Program-made: the position numbers and the translations under genes
The notes under the pieces: model-generated
What the model saw: only the letters and a program-made list of their open reading frames with translations
Told to the model about the DNA's origin: nothing
Databases searched by the model: none
Shown here: piece by piece, positions 16,078 through 24,810 of the stretch
Layout: each line of letters opens with the position of its first letter
Numbering within the stretch: position 1 is the first letter of the stretch
DNA from: an uncultured Eubacteriales bacterium
GTDB taxonomy: Bacteria; Bacillota; Clostridia; Christensenellales; Aristaeellaceae
Length of the DNA stretch: 64,000 bases
Direction of reading: 5' to 3'
Assembly: GCA_900318145.1 (NCBI GenBank)
Contig: ONJM01000011.1
Coordinates: 21,112-85,111 of the forward strand

Positions 16078-19000
16078 TTATTTTATCCGGATGCCGACCA
16101 CAGATTCCGTGCCCTTTCCGGATGTTCCGATAACCATGATATCGTTGTACACCGCGGGAGATGCCAGAATCTTCCCCTCAATCCGGAGCTCCGCCTGCTG
16201 CTGTCCGTTCAGTCCGTCCAGCAGCAGCACCGTTCCGTCCTCGGCGCACTGGATGATGTATCCTTTTCCCTGCGCGTCGTATACCGCCACGGGAGAGGAT
16301 TCGCTACGGTCGCTCAGTCCCCGGCTCCACCGGATTCTTCCGGTTTCCTTTTCAAGGGCCACAACGGCCGCTTTTGTCTCCTCATCCACGCCCAGCGTCT
16401 CCCGGCCCTGCGCGTTCAGTCCGGTCACCGTGAAATAGACCAGTTCGTTCAGCCCGCGCTGCCCGATCACCGGGGACGCCTTTACGCCGACGTCTTCCTT
16501 TGTCTTCGTGTTCTTGGCCACGCCGATTCCCACGTTCCAGATTTCCTTGCCGCTCAGCGCGTCGTACCGGCGGATCTGGGCGTCCCCGGTTTTCCGGATC
16601 GAAAGCATATTGGCCGTATACAGATCCAGTCCGTTGTTTCCGTTCAGGTCCAGCGCCACCGCGGCCATCACTGAGTCTCCCGTTTCCACTGCCCAGACCG
16701 TACTCAGATAGTTGGTGTCCACGCACCGGAGCACGCCGCCCATATCCGCGTAGAATACGTATTTGTCGTACATGGCATGGGAGGATTCCACCGCGACCCG
16801 TTCATCCTTCTTTTCTCCCTTGGCCCGGGTGGCCAGCACCATTGTGGAAGGTTCGATGCTGAACGTCGCCGCCTGGTAATCAAAGCTGGTGTTCAGGCTC
16901 ACCAGATACAGCAGCCCGTTTGTCCCCAGTGTAATCATCGTATCGCTGGTCCGGTCGATCAGCGCGGACGTCTCAAAGCTGCCGATCCGGTTGATTCCGC
17001 GGTGCATCTTGCCGTCCAGCCCGTCGATAAGCTTCATTTCCTTCTGGTTGTAAAGGTTGTACTGCCGCAGGCCGATGGACCCGGTCTTGTTTTTCATTTT
17101 CCGGGTAAACTGACCGACGTTCATATAGGGATATCCCGAAGGATGCAGGCTGGGCGTTCCCTTCATGGGGTAAGTCAGATTGATCGTGCCGCGGGTCATG
17201 GTGCCGTCCTCCAGGTCAAAGAAACGGATCACCCCGTCCACCCCGGCAATGATGACCTCCCGCATGGCGGATTTTGTCCTCTTGTCCTCATCGATATTGG
17301 AAGCCTGCCGCACCTGCGCGCTCCATTTCGCGATCACCGGCTGCCCCGTCCATTCATATCCGTAGAAGGTCTGGGAAGCGCCCCGGGAACTGCCGGCTTC
17401 CGCTGTCCAGATCTGGGTCAGCTGATCCGCTGATTCGATCTCGCCCACCGCCGCGTTCTGCCGGAACGCGTTCCCCCGGAAGGTCAGCACGCCGATCTTT
17501 GTCACGGTGTAATCGTCTCCGGCGGGCATGTGAATCAGTTCCTTGGCCGGACGCACATAGCTCTTCTGTTTTTTCGACCCCGAATAGATGGTAGAGGTCG
17601 TGATCAGTTCCGGCCCGGCTTCCGGCGCCGCCTCCGCTGTCAGCGCGGGCGTAGGCGTAGGCTCCGGTGTAGGCTCCGGCGTCGGTGTCGGTTCAGGCGT
17701 AGGTTCCGGCGTCGCCGTCGGTTCCGGCGTATCCTCTGTCTCTCCGCCCCAGGGAATTCCCCACAGATCATCCCCGTAATCTTCCGGATCTTCAGCGGCT
17801 TCTCCGCTGCTTTCCGGTTCTTCCGCGGCTTCCCCGGAGTTTTCCGGATCTTCTGCGGCTTCCTCCTGTCCGTCCGGAGTACCATCCCCGGAGTCCCCGT
17901 CCGGCGCTGCGGTTACCTGCGGAGTTTCTTCCGGCGCCGGAGCTTCGGAAGCCGCCAGCGGCGGCGCGATTTCCAGCGTCTCGGAATACTCCGTATCCGT
18001 CCATTCCCGTCCGGGCTGCCGCGTCTGCAGTTTCACGATGCCTTCGTATCCGTCCCGCACCCGGAAAGTCAGGGTCCAGATATTGCTGTCGCTGTTCTCC
18101 ACCAGCGTGGATTCCGCGCCGACATTTACCCCGTCTTCATCCGTCAGCCGCAGTTCCTTTACGGTACTGTCCGTCGTCACGGAGAAAATCACGTCCGCCG
18201 GAGCGATGGTCTTTTCGTTGCCTGTCACTGAAAAGGCAAAAATCTTCGCGGGTTCTTCTTTTTTTGCGAACAGGTCTTCCACCGGCTTCGTCACGTTCCG
18301 GGCAAGATCCCCGGCGCTGTCGCGCAGGTTGCTGCCTTCCGGCAGCGTAAGAATCACCGCCAGCAGCACCCCGCAGACAACCAGCAGCGCCGTAGCGATC
18401 CACATCGCCGGATGCCTTTTCGGCCGCGGATTCCGTTCCTCCGGCCTGCGGGGATCCTGGCCGTATTCCTGCGCGGTCCGGATATCCCGTACATAGTCCT
18501 GCGCGGTCCGGGGATTCCGGGCGTACTCCGGCCGCACCCGCGGATCCCGTGTCTCCCGCGCTTCGCGCGGGTCTCTGTTTTCCCGGCCCGCTTCCGAATC
18601 CCGCGGGGGCAGACTCATCCGCCCGGGCGCGTATCCGACGGAAATCCGTGCTCCGCTGTTGCTCCGGGACGCCCCTGGCACCCGCTTATTCTCGCCGGAG
18701 CGCTGGAAATCAGGCACGCTGGAAGTGTCAAAAGCCCGGGTTTCGTCTCCGTTTATCCGCTCGGGGCGGATCGGGCGGCGCACCGTCGTCACCGGCCGCG
18801 GTTCAGGCGCCGGACGGCGTACCGCTGTTGCCGGCCGTGTTCCGGGCCGCCGCGGAACAGCTGCGCCGTCTTCCCCGTAAGGGGCGGCTGTCATTCTCCG
18901 GGCTTCCAGGGGCACCCTGCTTCCGGCGTCGGCGCTGTCCGGCATGAGCCGTTCCGTGCCCGCCGGTTCTTCTGCCTTGTCCGCATCCGCCGTTTCCTCC

Positions 19001-19116
19001 GCCGTTACCCCGGCGGAATATTCCGTCAGTTCGTCTTCCTCGTAATGCCGTTCGCTCCGCCTGCGGCGGCGCGGCGCCTCGTTTCTTTCCTCGTTCAGAG
19101 TTTCCTCAGTGTTCAA
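16078..19116 (-). CDS. Large membrane-anchored protein with PQQ-like beta-propeller
   Basis: The 1012 residues fall into three parts. The N-terminal 235 or so are cytoplasmic, highly charged and Arg/Pro-rich, with degenerate repeats of the kind ARNPRTAQDYVRDIRTAQEY. One membrane segment follows (MWIATALLVVCGVLLAVILTL). Outside the cell are an Ig-like region, a spacer rich in acidic and PEPTPTPEPT repeats (about 390-500), and a C-terminal eight-bladed-type PQQ/quinoprotein-like propeller with blade motifs such as GKEIWNVGIGVAK and VVALEKETGRIRWSRGL. The start is TTG with AAAGGAG upstream. Such propellers usually bind proteins or cell-surface ligands; no enzyme site is evident. Confidence 0.85.
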   Translation of the reverse strand: MNTEETLNEERNEAPRRRRRSERHYEEDELTEYSAGVTAEETADADKAEEPAGTERLMPDSADAGSRVPLEARRMTAAPYGEDGAAVPRRPGTRPATAVRRPAPEPRPVTTVRRPIRPERINGDETRAFDTSSVPDFQRSGENKRVPGASRSNSGARISVGYAPGRMSLPPRDSEAGRENRDPREARETRDPRVRPEYARNPRTAQDYVRDIRTAQEYGQDPRRPEERNPRPKRHPAMWIATALLVVCGVLLAVILTLPEGSNLRDSAGDLARNVTKPVEDLFAKKEEPAKIFAFSVTGNEKTIAPADVIFSVTTDSTVKELRLTDEDGVNVGAESTLVENSDSNIWTLTFRVRDGYEGIVKLQTRQPGREWTDTEYSETLEIAPPLAASEAPAPEETPQVTAAPDGDSGDGTPDGQEEAAEDPENSGEAAEEPESSGEAAEDPEDYGDDLWGIPWGGETEDTPEPTATPEPTPEPTPTPEPTPEPTPTPALTAEAAPEAGPELITTSTIYSGSKKQKSYVRPAKELIHMPAGDDYTVTKIGVLTFRGNAFRQNAAVGEIESADQLTQIWTAEAGSSRGASQTFYGYEWTGQPVIAKWSAQVRQASNIDEDKRTKSAMREVIIAGVDGVIRFFDLEDGTMTRGTINLTYPMKGTPSLHPSGYPYMNVGQFTRKMKNKTGSIGLRQYNLYNQKEMKLIDGLDGKMHRGINRIGSFETSALIDRTSDTMITLGTNGLLYLVSLNTSFDYQAATFSIEPSTMVLATRAKGEKKDERVAVESSHAMYDKYVFYADMGGVLRCVDTNYLSTVWAVETGDSVMAAVALDLNGNNGLDLYTANMLSIRKTGDAQIRRYDALSGKEIWNVGIGVAKNTKTKEDVGVKASPVIGQRGLNELVYFTVTGLNAQGRETLGVDEETKAAVVALEKETGRIRWSRGLSDRSESSPVAVYDAQGKGYIIQCAEDGTVLLLDGLNGQQQAELRIEGKILASPAVYNDIMVIGTSGKGTESVVGIRIK

Positions 19117-19163
19117 AACGCTTCGTCTCCTTTGCGCTGAATGTCTATAACTGTACAGTATAT

Positions 19164-19192
19164 ATTATACCGGAAATCACCGCCGATCTCAA
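19164..19192 (-). promoter_or_regulatory. Promoter of the propeller protein gene
   Basis: On the minus strand: -35 TTGAGA, 17 bases, perfect -10 TATAAT, about 50 bases before the TTG start. Confidence 0.75.
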
Positions 19193-19214
19193 CTGTCTTT
19201 GATTCAGCCCGGCA

Positions 19215-19244
19215 TTTGCGTTTTTGACGGTCCGGTCCTATAAT
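19215..19244 (+). promoter_or_regulatory. Promoter of the radical-SAM gene
   Basis: A perfect -10 TATAAT with a weak -35 TTTGCG 18 bases upstream. An alternative TTGACG at 19225 is too close to the -10. Confidence 0.55.
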
Positions 19245-19270
19245 GAGGCGTCAGAAATCGGAGGGTTGTT

Positions 19271-20143
19271 ATGGTTTGTACGCTGTGTCCCCGGATGTGC
19301 CGCGCCGACCGGTCGGCGCGTGCCGGTTTCTGCGGCCTGGGAGAGGAAATGCGTATCGCCCGTGTTGCGCCGCACCTGTGGGAGGAGCCGCCCGTTTCCG
19401 GTTCCCGGGGAACCGGCGCCGTCTTTTTCTCCGGCTGTACGCTTCGCTGCGTCTATTGCCAGAACGGGGAAATCTCCCACACCGGAACCGGCCGTGTTTT
19501 CACGCCGCGGCAGCTGTCTGACGCGCTGAAACGGCTCACGGATCAGGGGGTGCAGTCCCTGTCCTTCATCACCGGCACTCCCTTCGTTCCTCGGATTCTT
19601 GAAACACTGGAGCTCTGGCGTCCGCCTCTTCCCCTGGTATGGAATACTTCCGGTTATGAAACGGTGGAAACGCTTCGCCTTCTGGAAGGCGCCGTGGATG
19701 TCTACCTGCCGGATCTGAAGCATTATTCCGCCCGCATGGGGCAGCTGTGCGCCAAAGCGCCCGATTATTTCCGGGTCGCTTCCGAAGCTGTCCGGGAAAT
19801 GTGCCGCCAGACCGGACCCTGCCTGTACGGCGAAGAGGGAATCATGACCCGCGGGGTCCTGATCCGCCATCTGATTCTCCCCGGGCTGACCGGGGAAAGC
19901 ATGAAACTCCTGACCTGGATCAAGGATAACCTGCCTCCCGGAACGCCGGTAAGCCTCATGCGCCAGTATATTCCCTGCAATAACGTTTCAGTACCCGGAC
20001 TGGACCGCCGGATCACGGAAAAGGAATACCGCCGCGTCCGGGATCATATGGCGCTCCTCGGCCTCCCCGGCTTTCTCCAGGAACCGGATTCCGCCGACCG
20101 CGGCTTTATTCCGGCCTTCAATACGCCGGAAAGCTTCTGCTGA
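19271..20143 (+). CDS. Radical SAM protein, PflX/YgiQ-like pyruvate formate-lyase activase homologue (COG1313)
   Basis: The protein has 290 residues. A Cys-rich N terminus (MVCTLCPRMCRADR, then GFCGLGEE) precedes the radical-SAM motif GCTLRCVYCQNGEIS, whose three Cys hold the 4Fe-4S cluster. Later motifs TPFVPRILETLELW and VYLPDLKHY fit COG1313 (PflX). The target is unknown; these proteins resemble glycyl-radical-enzyme activases, but no glycyl radical enzyme is nearby. GGAGG lies upstream of the ATG, and it ends at a strong terminator. Confidence 0.9.
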   Translation: MVCTLCPRMCRADRSARAGFCGLGEEMRIARVAPHLWEEPPVSGSRGTGAVFFSGCTLRCVYCQNGEISHTGTGRVFTPRQLSDALKRLTDQGVQSLSFITGTPFVPRILETLELWRPPLPLVWNTSGYETVETLRLLEGAVDVYLPDLKHYSARMGQLCAKAPDYFRVASEAVREMCRQTGPCLYGEEGIMTRGVLIRHLILPGLTGESMKLLTWIKDNLPPGTPVSLMRQYIPCNNVSVPGLDRRITEKEYRRVRDHMALLGLPGFLQEPDSADRGFIPAFNTPESFC

Positions 20144-20167
20144 TTCCCTCAGAGATCCCGTTCAAAC

Positions 20168-20205
20168 AAAATCCCTGCGGACTTCTCAGCGTCCGCAGGG
20201 ATTTT
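20168..20205. terminator. Bidirectional terminator
   Basis: A 15-base perfect stem (AAAATCCCTGCGGAC with its complement) has an eight-base loop and is flanked by A and T runs. It separates the convergent radical-SAM and acyltransferase-like genes. Confidence 0.92.
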
Positions 20206-20244
20206 GCTCCGGCAGTGCCGGGCGCTGCCGCCGCCCGGCATATC

Positions 20245-21141
20245 TCACTCCGCCTTCTGGGCGGCTTTTGCAACGTGGTATTCAACGCCTTCCTCAAATT
20301 TCACGGTTTCCGGCGGTTTTTCCATTTCCTCCGGATTGGCGATCATCCGCATAACGTCCGCGAAGAACGCGGAATAATGCGCTCCGGAGCAGACCCGTTC
20401 GTCCGCGGTGATGCCCATCGGCATCCACCGGCGCATCCGCGTTCTTCCGTCCGGTTCCACAAACGCTTCCTTCTGCACGCCGCCCATTCCCATGAACAGG
20501 CTTACATCACCGAAGTTGTAGATGTGATGCAGGGGTGCCGGCAGTCCGATGCTCCCGTTGTTGGTAATAAACAGGCCGCTGTAAAACGGAAGCTCCCGGC
20601 ACAGAATTCCGGGCATCAGGCCGTAGCGGTCCAGCAGCTTAACCGCGGCCACAAGAAACGTGGCCACACCGGGAATCTTCAGCACCGCCCTCGCCAGCCG
20701 GATCACGAAATCCCCGTCCGCCGTGGCGCGCGAGGTTTCCACCGCCCGGTTCATCCGGTCCCGTACGTCAAACAGGGTATCCGTCAGGTCAAAACAGATC
20801 CGGACCGTTGTTTCGTCGCTTTCCGGATTCTGGGGGTCCTTCAGCACCGTATAGGAGACGGAACAGTTGTTCCGCGCGTAGTACTGCTTGTTGAAAATGA
20901 ACCGGTTGATCTCGGGATGCTGGCTCACCGCCCGTACATAAGCCGCCACGATAATCTGCATAAAGGTGATCTTTTCGCCTTCGCGGCTTTTGCTCACAAT
21001 GTACCGGGACATTTTTTCATAATCCAGATTGTGCTGCAGAAAAACCTGTGCGTCGCAGCGCATGGGCATCAGATACGGGGTAATCTGTACAATGGGATCC
21101 AGGTGCTTTAACCGTTTTCCGTCCGGCCTGCGCCCAAACAT
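20245..21141 (-). CDS. E2/chloramphenicol-acetyltransferase-fold protein lacking the catalytic His
   Basis: The 298 residues cover the 2-oxo-acid dehydrogenase acyltransferase (CAT-like) catalytic fold without any lipoyl or subunit-binding domain. In active E2 enzymes the C-terminal motif is DHRVxDG. Here the matching segment reads DERVCSGAHYSAFF, so the catalytic His is Glu248 and the Asp is Ser252. Conserved fold landmarks remain, such as ITFMQIIVAAYVRAV and LFITNNGSIGL. The start at 21141 has GGGAGG upstream. It follows divIVA and may be co-transcribed with the division genes. The function is unknown; transfer chemistry by the normal mechanism looks unlikely. Confidence 0.8.
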   Translation of the reverse strand: MFGRRPDGKRLKHLDPIVQITPYLMPMRCDAQVFLQHNLDYEKMSRYIVSKSREGEKITFMQIIVAAYVRAVSQHPEINRFIFNKQYYARNNCSVSYTVLKDPQNPESDETTVRICFDLTDTLFDVRDRMNRAVETSRATADGDFVIRLARAVLKIPGVATFLVAAVKLLDRYGLMPGILCRELPFYSGLFITNNGSIGLPAPLHHIYNFGDVSLFMGMGGVQKEAFVEPDGRTRMRRWMPMGITADERVCSGAHYSAFFADVMRMIANPEEMEKPPETVKFEEGVEYHVAKAAQKAE

Positions 21142-21190
21142 AGTGCCTTCCTCCCACATAAAAAACTAGGATCGGGAAACCGGCTGCTGA

Positions 21191-21661
21191 TTACGCAAAC
21201 AGATCCGACGCCTTGTCCAGCGCTTCCTGCTGCGCCTGCAGCAGCGCTTCAAACTGTGTCCGGTAATTTTCGGCGGTTTTCCGCAGCGCGGCGACTTCCT
21301 CTTCCAGCGACTTCCTTTCGTCGCTCAGTCCGTCCAGCCGCTCGGCTGCTTCCGTTTCAGCCTTCGCGCGGATCGCTTCCGCGTCCTCCTTCGCCTTGCG
21401 CAGCGTTTCCTCCTTCACCTGCACAGCCATTGCCAGCACTTCCCGGAAGCTCTGCTCATTCTCGGGGCTGACGGCGGAAGACTCCTGCGGCGCCGTGCGC
21501 ACCACGGACGTTTTCTGTTTCAGATCCATGATTTCGTTTTCCATCCGCTCCATCTCGTCGCAGATGTCATCCAGGAAATCATCCACTTCCTTCTGGTTGT
21601 ATCCTTTGTTTGCAAAGGAAAACTCCTTGCGTGAAATCTCATCCACCGTAATTCTGGGCAT
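21191..21661 (-). CDS. divIVA: DivIVA-domain cell-division protein
   Basis: The 156 residues begin with the DivIVA membrane-binding and curvature-sensing motif (EFSFANKGYNQKEVDDFLDD). A coiled coil fills most of the rest (ERMENEIMDLKQK and a long Ala/Glu/Arg helix, about 70-150). DivIVA marks poles and septa and recruits partners. The gene directly follows sepF, the usual division-cluster order in Firmicutes. Confidence 0.93.
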   Translation of the reverse strand: MPRITVDEISRKEFSFANKGYNQKEVDDFLDDICDEMERMENEIMDLKQKTSVVRTAPQESSAVSPENEQSFREVLAMAVQVKEETLRKAKEDAEAIRAKAETEAAERLDGLSDERKSLEEEVAALRKTAENYRTQFEALLQAQQEALDKASDLFA

Positions 21662-21686
21662 GTTCGCGTCTCCTTTCAGTTTCGTT

Positions 21687-22721
21687 TCAGTATCCGTAAC
21701 CGCCGAAGTTGCCGTATGCCCCGGCAGCTACCGGCATGGTACCGGTGTAGGGATTATAGTTGTCCAGCTGTCCGCTGCGGGCGGCGTTCCAGTCCGCCGC
21801 GTTGCGGCCGGTGCGGCGTTCCCGCTGCCTTGGTTCGGCATCCGCGGCCGCGGCCGGAGCCGGCGCGGAATATACCGGCGGCGCCGCTTCCATCCGTACC
21901 GGCGTTTCCTCCGGTAGAATCTTCACGCCTTCCGGCGCGATGAGCACCAGCCGGGCGCCCTGCAGCATCCGCACGCTGCATCCCAGGGTAAACGCCGCGC
22001 CTGCCAGCATATCCTGGCAGCGCATGCTTTCGTTCTCGTTGGCGATGGCGTCCAGCGCCACAATCAGGGTCTCCCCGTTCTTCATGCACTCAATGGCCTC
22101 ATAGCAGCTTTTGAGCCCCGTCAGCGTCAGAATATGCTCCACATGGTTGAAAGGCGCGGCTCCCACATCCGGCGTATAACCGGGCATATAGGAAATATTG
22201 CTCCTGGGAGCGGCTTCCTCCCGTGGCGGGAACCATCCCCGCTGTGGCCGCGCTGCGGCAGCCGGAGGCTCCTCCGTCCGGATTCTGCCGGTCCGGGCGG
22301 GTTCATATGCCGTCTGCTGGGTAAATCCCTGAGGCTGAAACGCCGTTTGCTGTCCGTTCCCGTATTCCTGGGGCCGGTAAGCCGTCTGCTGCGCGTATCC
22401 CGGCTGAAAACCGTAGTCCTGGGCGTATCCCTGCGGGGCATATTCCTGCTGAGCAAATCCGTTCTGCTGTCCGTACCGGGCCTGCTGCGGGTAATTCTCC
22501 AGACCGAACCCCGTATCGTATCCCGACGCCGGCGGATTCATTCCCGTAAATCCGGTATGGATATATGTCATAGGCTGCTGCTCCTGTTCCCGGTTTTCCG
22601 CCTGTGTCTTCCTGCGGATCGGACGGTAGCAGCTGGTTCCCCCGTCAGGACGGCGGCTGGCGTCTCCTTCTCCCCGGGAAAACCGCTTCAGCAGCCTGTT
22701 CTTCAGGTCATTCAGCCTCAT
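21687..22721 (-). CDS. sepF: SepF-like cell-division protein with long Gln/Tyr-rich linker
   Basis: The 344 residues begin with a short N-terminal amphipathic stretch (MRLNDLKNRLLKRFSRGE), as in SepF, which binds the membrane this way. A Gln/Tyr/Gly/Pro-rich linker of YxxQ repeats (QQTAYRPQEYGNGQQTAF and similar, about 70-150) leads to the SepF core at about 200-275 (TGLKSCYEAIECMKNGETLI and AGAAFTLGCSVRML). A further 70-residue Ala/Pro/Tyr-rich tail ends in NFGGYGY. SepF links FtsZ to the membrane; typical SepF has about 150 residues, so this is more than twice the usual length. Confidence 0.88.
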   Translation of the reverse strand: MRLNDLKNRLLKRFSRGEGDASRRPDGGTSCYRPIRRKTQAENREQEQQPMTYIHTGFTGMNPPASGYDTGFGLENYPQQARYGQQNGFAQQEYAPQGYAQDYGFQPGYAQQTAYRPQEYGNGQQTAFQPQGFTQQTAYEPARTGRIRTEEPPAAAARPQRGWFPPREEAAPRSNISYMPGYTPDVGAAPFNHVEHILTLTGLKSCYEAIECMKNGETLIVALDAIANENESMRCQDMLAGAAFTLGCSVRMLQGARLVLIAPEGVKILPEETPVRMEAAPPVYSAPAPAAAADAEPRQRERRTGRNAADWNAARSGQLDNYNPYTGTMPVAAGAYGNFGGYGY

Positions 22722-22788
22722 TTTTCAGTCGCTCTCCTTTTTGCCGGCTCCTTCGGATCCGGTCTGTTTCCTTGTGTCCGTAACCTAT

Positions 22789-23481
22789 TCACCGGGGTTC
22801 TCTTGGCCCGAAAATCGCGCTTCCCACCCGGACGACAGTGGCTCCGTGCCGGGCTGCCAGGCGGTAATCGCCGGACATTCCCATGCTGAGCTCTTCCATC
22901 TCCACGCCGGGAATCGCGGCATCCCGCATCTGTTCAAACAGCTGCCGCATCCCGGCAAACAGTCCATCCAGATATGCTTCGTCCTCCGTCAGCGGCATCA
23001 CCGCCATCAGGCCTTTTACCCGGATTCCCTCCAGCGGCGCGATCTGCCGCAGGAAACCCTCCGTTTCCGCGATGGGTACGCCGCCTTTCTGGATTTCCCC
23101 CGCGGGACTGATTTCTGTAAGCACGTCCATCCGAAGCCCCGCGCGCAGCGCTCTTTCGCTGATCTCCTCCGCCAGGGGAACGCTGTCCACCGACTGGATC
23201 ATGTTCACGTCCCCGATGATCTGCCGCACTTTATTCCGCTGCAGCCTGCCAATCAGATGAATCCGGAAGGCGCCGCCGATCTCCGGCAGCTTGGTCCGCA
23301 GCTCCTGTACCCGGTTTTCCCCGATCTCGGTGATTCCGATATCCTTCAGAGGCAGGATTTCTTCCGGCGTACGGGTTTTGGTCACAGCCATCAGTCTCGG
23401 CGCGGGATACCGTCCGTCTGAAGCCTCCTCCAGCTCCCGGCGGATCCGTTCCACGGACGCGTACATTGCTTCGCGTGTCAT
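22789..23481 (-). CDS. yggS: YggS-family PLP homeostasis protein
   Basis: The protein has 230 residues. MAVTKTRTPEEI contains the PLP-binding Lys (Lys35), and GENRVQELRTK and GMSGDYRLAARHGATVVRVG are family signatures. The protein buffers pyridoxal phosphate rather than acting as an enzyme. The start at 23481 has GAGGAG four bases upstream; the upstream frame to 23511 adds ten residues without support. It sits between hlyD and sepF, the standard Firmicutes ylm-type neighbourhood. Confidence 0.95.
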   Translation of the reverse strand: MTREAMYASVERIRRELEEASDGRYPAPRLMAVTKTRTPEEILPLKDIGITEIGENRVQELRTKLPEIGGAFRIHLIGRLQRNKVRQIIGDVNMIQSVDSVPLAEEISERALRAGLRMDVLTEISPAGEIQKGGVPIAETEGFLRQIAPLEGIRVKGLMAVMPLTEDEAYLDGLFAGMRQLFEQMRDAAIPGVEMEELSMGMSGDYRLAARHGATVVRVGSAIFGPREPR

Positions 23482-23524
23482 ACTGCTCCTCATTGTGTTT
23501 ACAGCTTTCACTCCGGAGTCCCGC

Positions 23525-24763
23525 TCAGAACAGCCGCACCGTCTGTCCCTCGAACAGAACGCCCTGCTGGATCGCGGCGATGTACACCATGTTATCCCGC
23601 CGGTCGATGATGTTTACTGGAATAAACCATTCATAATCCCCGTCCACAACCACGACGCCGGGCATATTGTCCTGGGTGTAGATCGCCCGGGCCGGAACGG
23701 TCAGGCTGGCTTTGCTGTCTCCCAGCACACCCGTGCACGCACGCACATACAGCACCGGCTGTACACTGTCCTGCACACTCAGCCGCACTTCCAGCTCGCC
23801 CCCTGTCCGGGTAAAGCTCATCACTGTGGCCCGCACCGTAGTGTCCGTAAAGTTTTCCAGCTTCAGGTCGTATTCCGCGCCTTCCACCGGATTCCACCCG
23901 CTGTCCCGGATCAGCATCAGCACATACCACTGCCCGTCCTGCACCATACGGTAAATGGTGGTCTTCCCTTTGGCCAGAGCGTTTTCCTTCGGCTTCTGGC
24001 CGTTGATCATGGCCCGCACCTCCGCGGGGGAAAACTGATCGTAATTCTGGTTGTTAAGCCCGTATTCATATCCGTCGGAATAGAAGCTGACCACCGCCGA
24101 ATCCAGCATGGAAACATATTGCTTCGTCCAGCTGCTGATGCGCTGAAGCTGGCTCTGCTCGTCGTCATACAGGCGGGTCATGCGCTGATCGTCACTGTAC
24201 TTCTCGCGCAGGTAGCTTTGCCGGGCCAGAATCGCCGCCTGCAGCAGGTTTTCCTGGTTTGCCATGTTGCCCCGCGCGCCGCTGATGATTTCCCGAACCT
24301 CCCGCGCGCGGGTCATCACTTCGGATTCCAGCTTCTCCATCCACGCGTCGGTATTGATCTCGTTCTGGAGGAGCTTGATCTGGTATTCCTTGATCTGATC
24401 CCTGTATTCCTGCAGGGTCGTCAGCTCCCTCGTGGAAAACCCCGACAGGTAAACGTTGCAGATGGTGGTTCCCCGGTATACGGTGGTGCCTTCCTCCGCG
24501 ATGTACTCCACACTGCTGAGGCCCTCCGCGTCAAACGGGGATTCGTTCCGTACGATCAGGCAGTCGCCCGTGTAGCGGGAACCGATCGTATCCGCTGTGA
24601 TCGTGGCAAAACGGGCGGGATCCGGCGTCAGCGTCGTAATCAGATACCATGCGGCAAACGCGATCGTCAGCACGATCAGCATGATCTGCGGAACGCTCAG
24701 CCGCTTCTTTTCCTGCGGCGTTTCCGGCGGTACCGCAGGCTGCGGCGGGTTCATCTGATACAT
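23525..24763 (-). CDS. HlyD-like membrane-anchored protein of the division cluster
   Basis: The 412 residues start with a cytoplasmic Pro-rich segment (MYQMNPPQPAVPPETPQEKK), then one membrane helix (VPQIMLIVLTIAFAAWYLITTL). The external part has lipoyl/barrel-sandwich halves (ECLIVRNESPFDAEGLSSV-like start, then EGTTVYRGTTI) around a long coiled-coil hairpin (about 105-200). It resembles the HlyD-type proteins coded beside yggS-sepF-divIVA in other Clostridia. No partner ABC or RND transporter is present, so a pure export role is doubtful; a wall or division role is an inference from the neighbours. Confidence 0.8.
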   Translation of the reverse strand: MYQMNPPQPAVPPETPQEKKRLSVPQIMLIVLTIAFAAWYLITTLTPDPARFATITADTIGSRYTGDCLIVRNESPFDAEGLSSVEYIAEEGTTVYRGTTICNVYLSGFSTRELTTLQEYRDQIKEYQIKLLQNEINTDAWMEKLESEVMTRAREVREIISGARGNMANQENLLQAAILARQSYLREKYSDDQRMTRLYDDEQSQLQRISSWTKQYVSMLDSAVVSFYSDGYEYGLNNQNYDQFSPAEVRAMINGQKPKENALAKGKTTIYRMVQDGQWYVLMLIRDSGWNPVEGAEYDLKLENFTDTTVRATVMSFTRTGGELEVRLSVQDSVQPVLYVRACTGVLGDSKASLTVPARAIYTQDNMPGVVVVDGDYEWFIPVNIIDRRDNMVYIAAIQQGVLFEGQTVRLF

Positions 24764-24810
24764 CCGCTGCCCCCCTTTCCCGGTATTCTCAACAAACTAT
24801 GATAACATAA

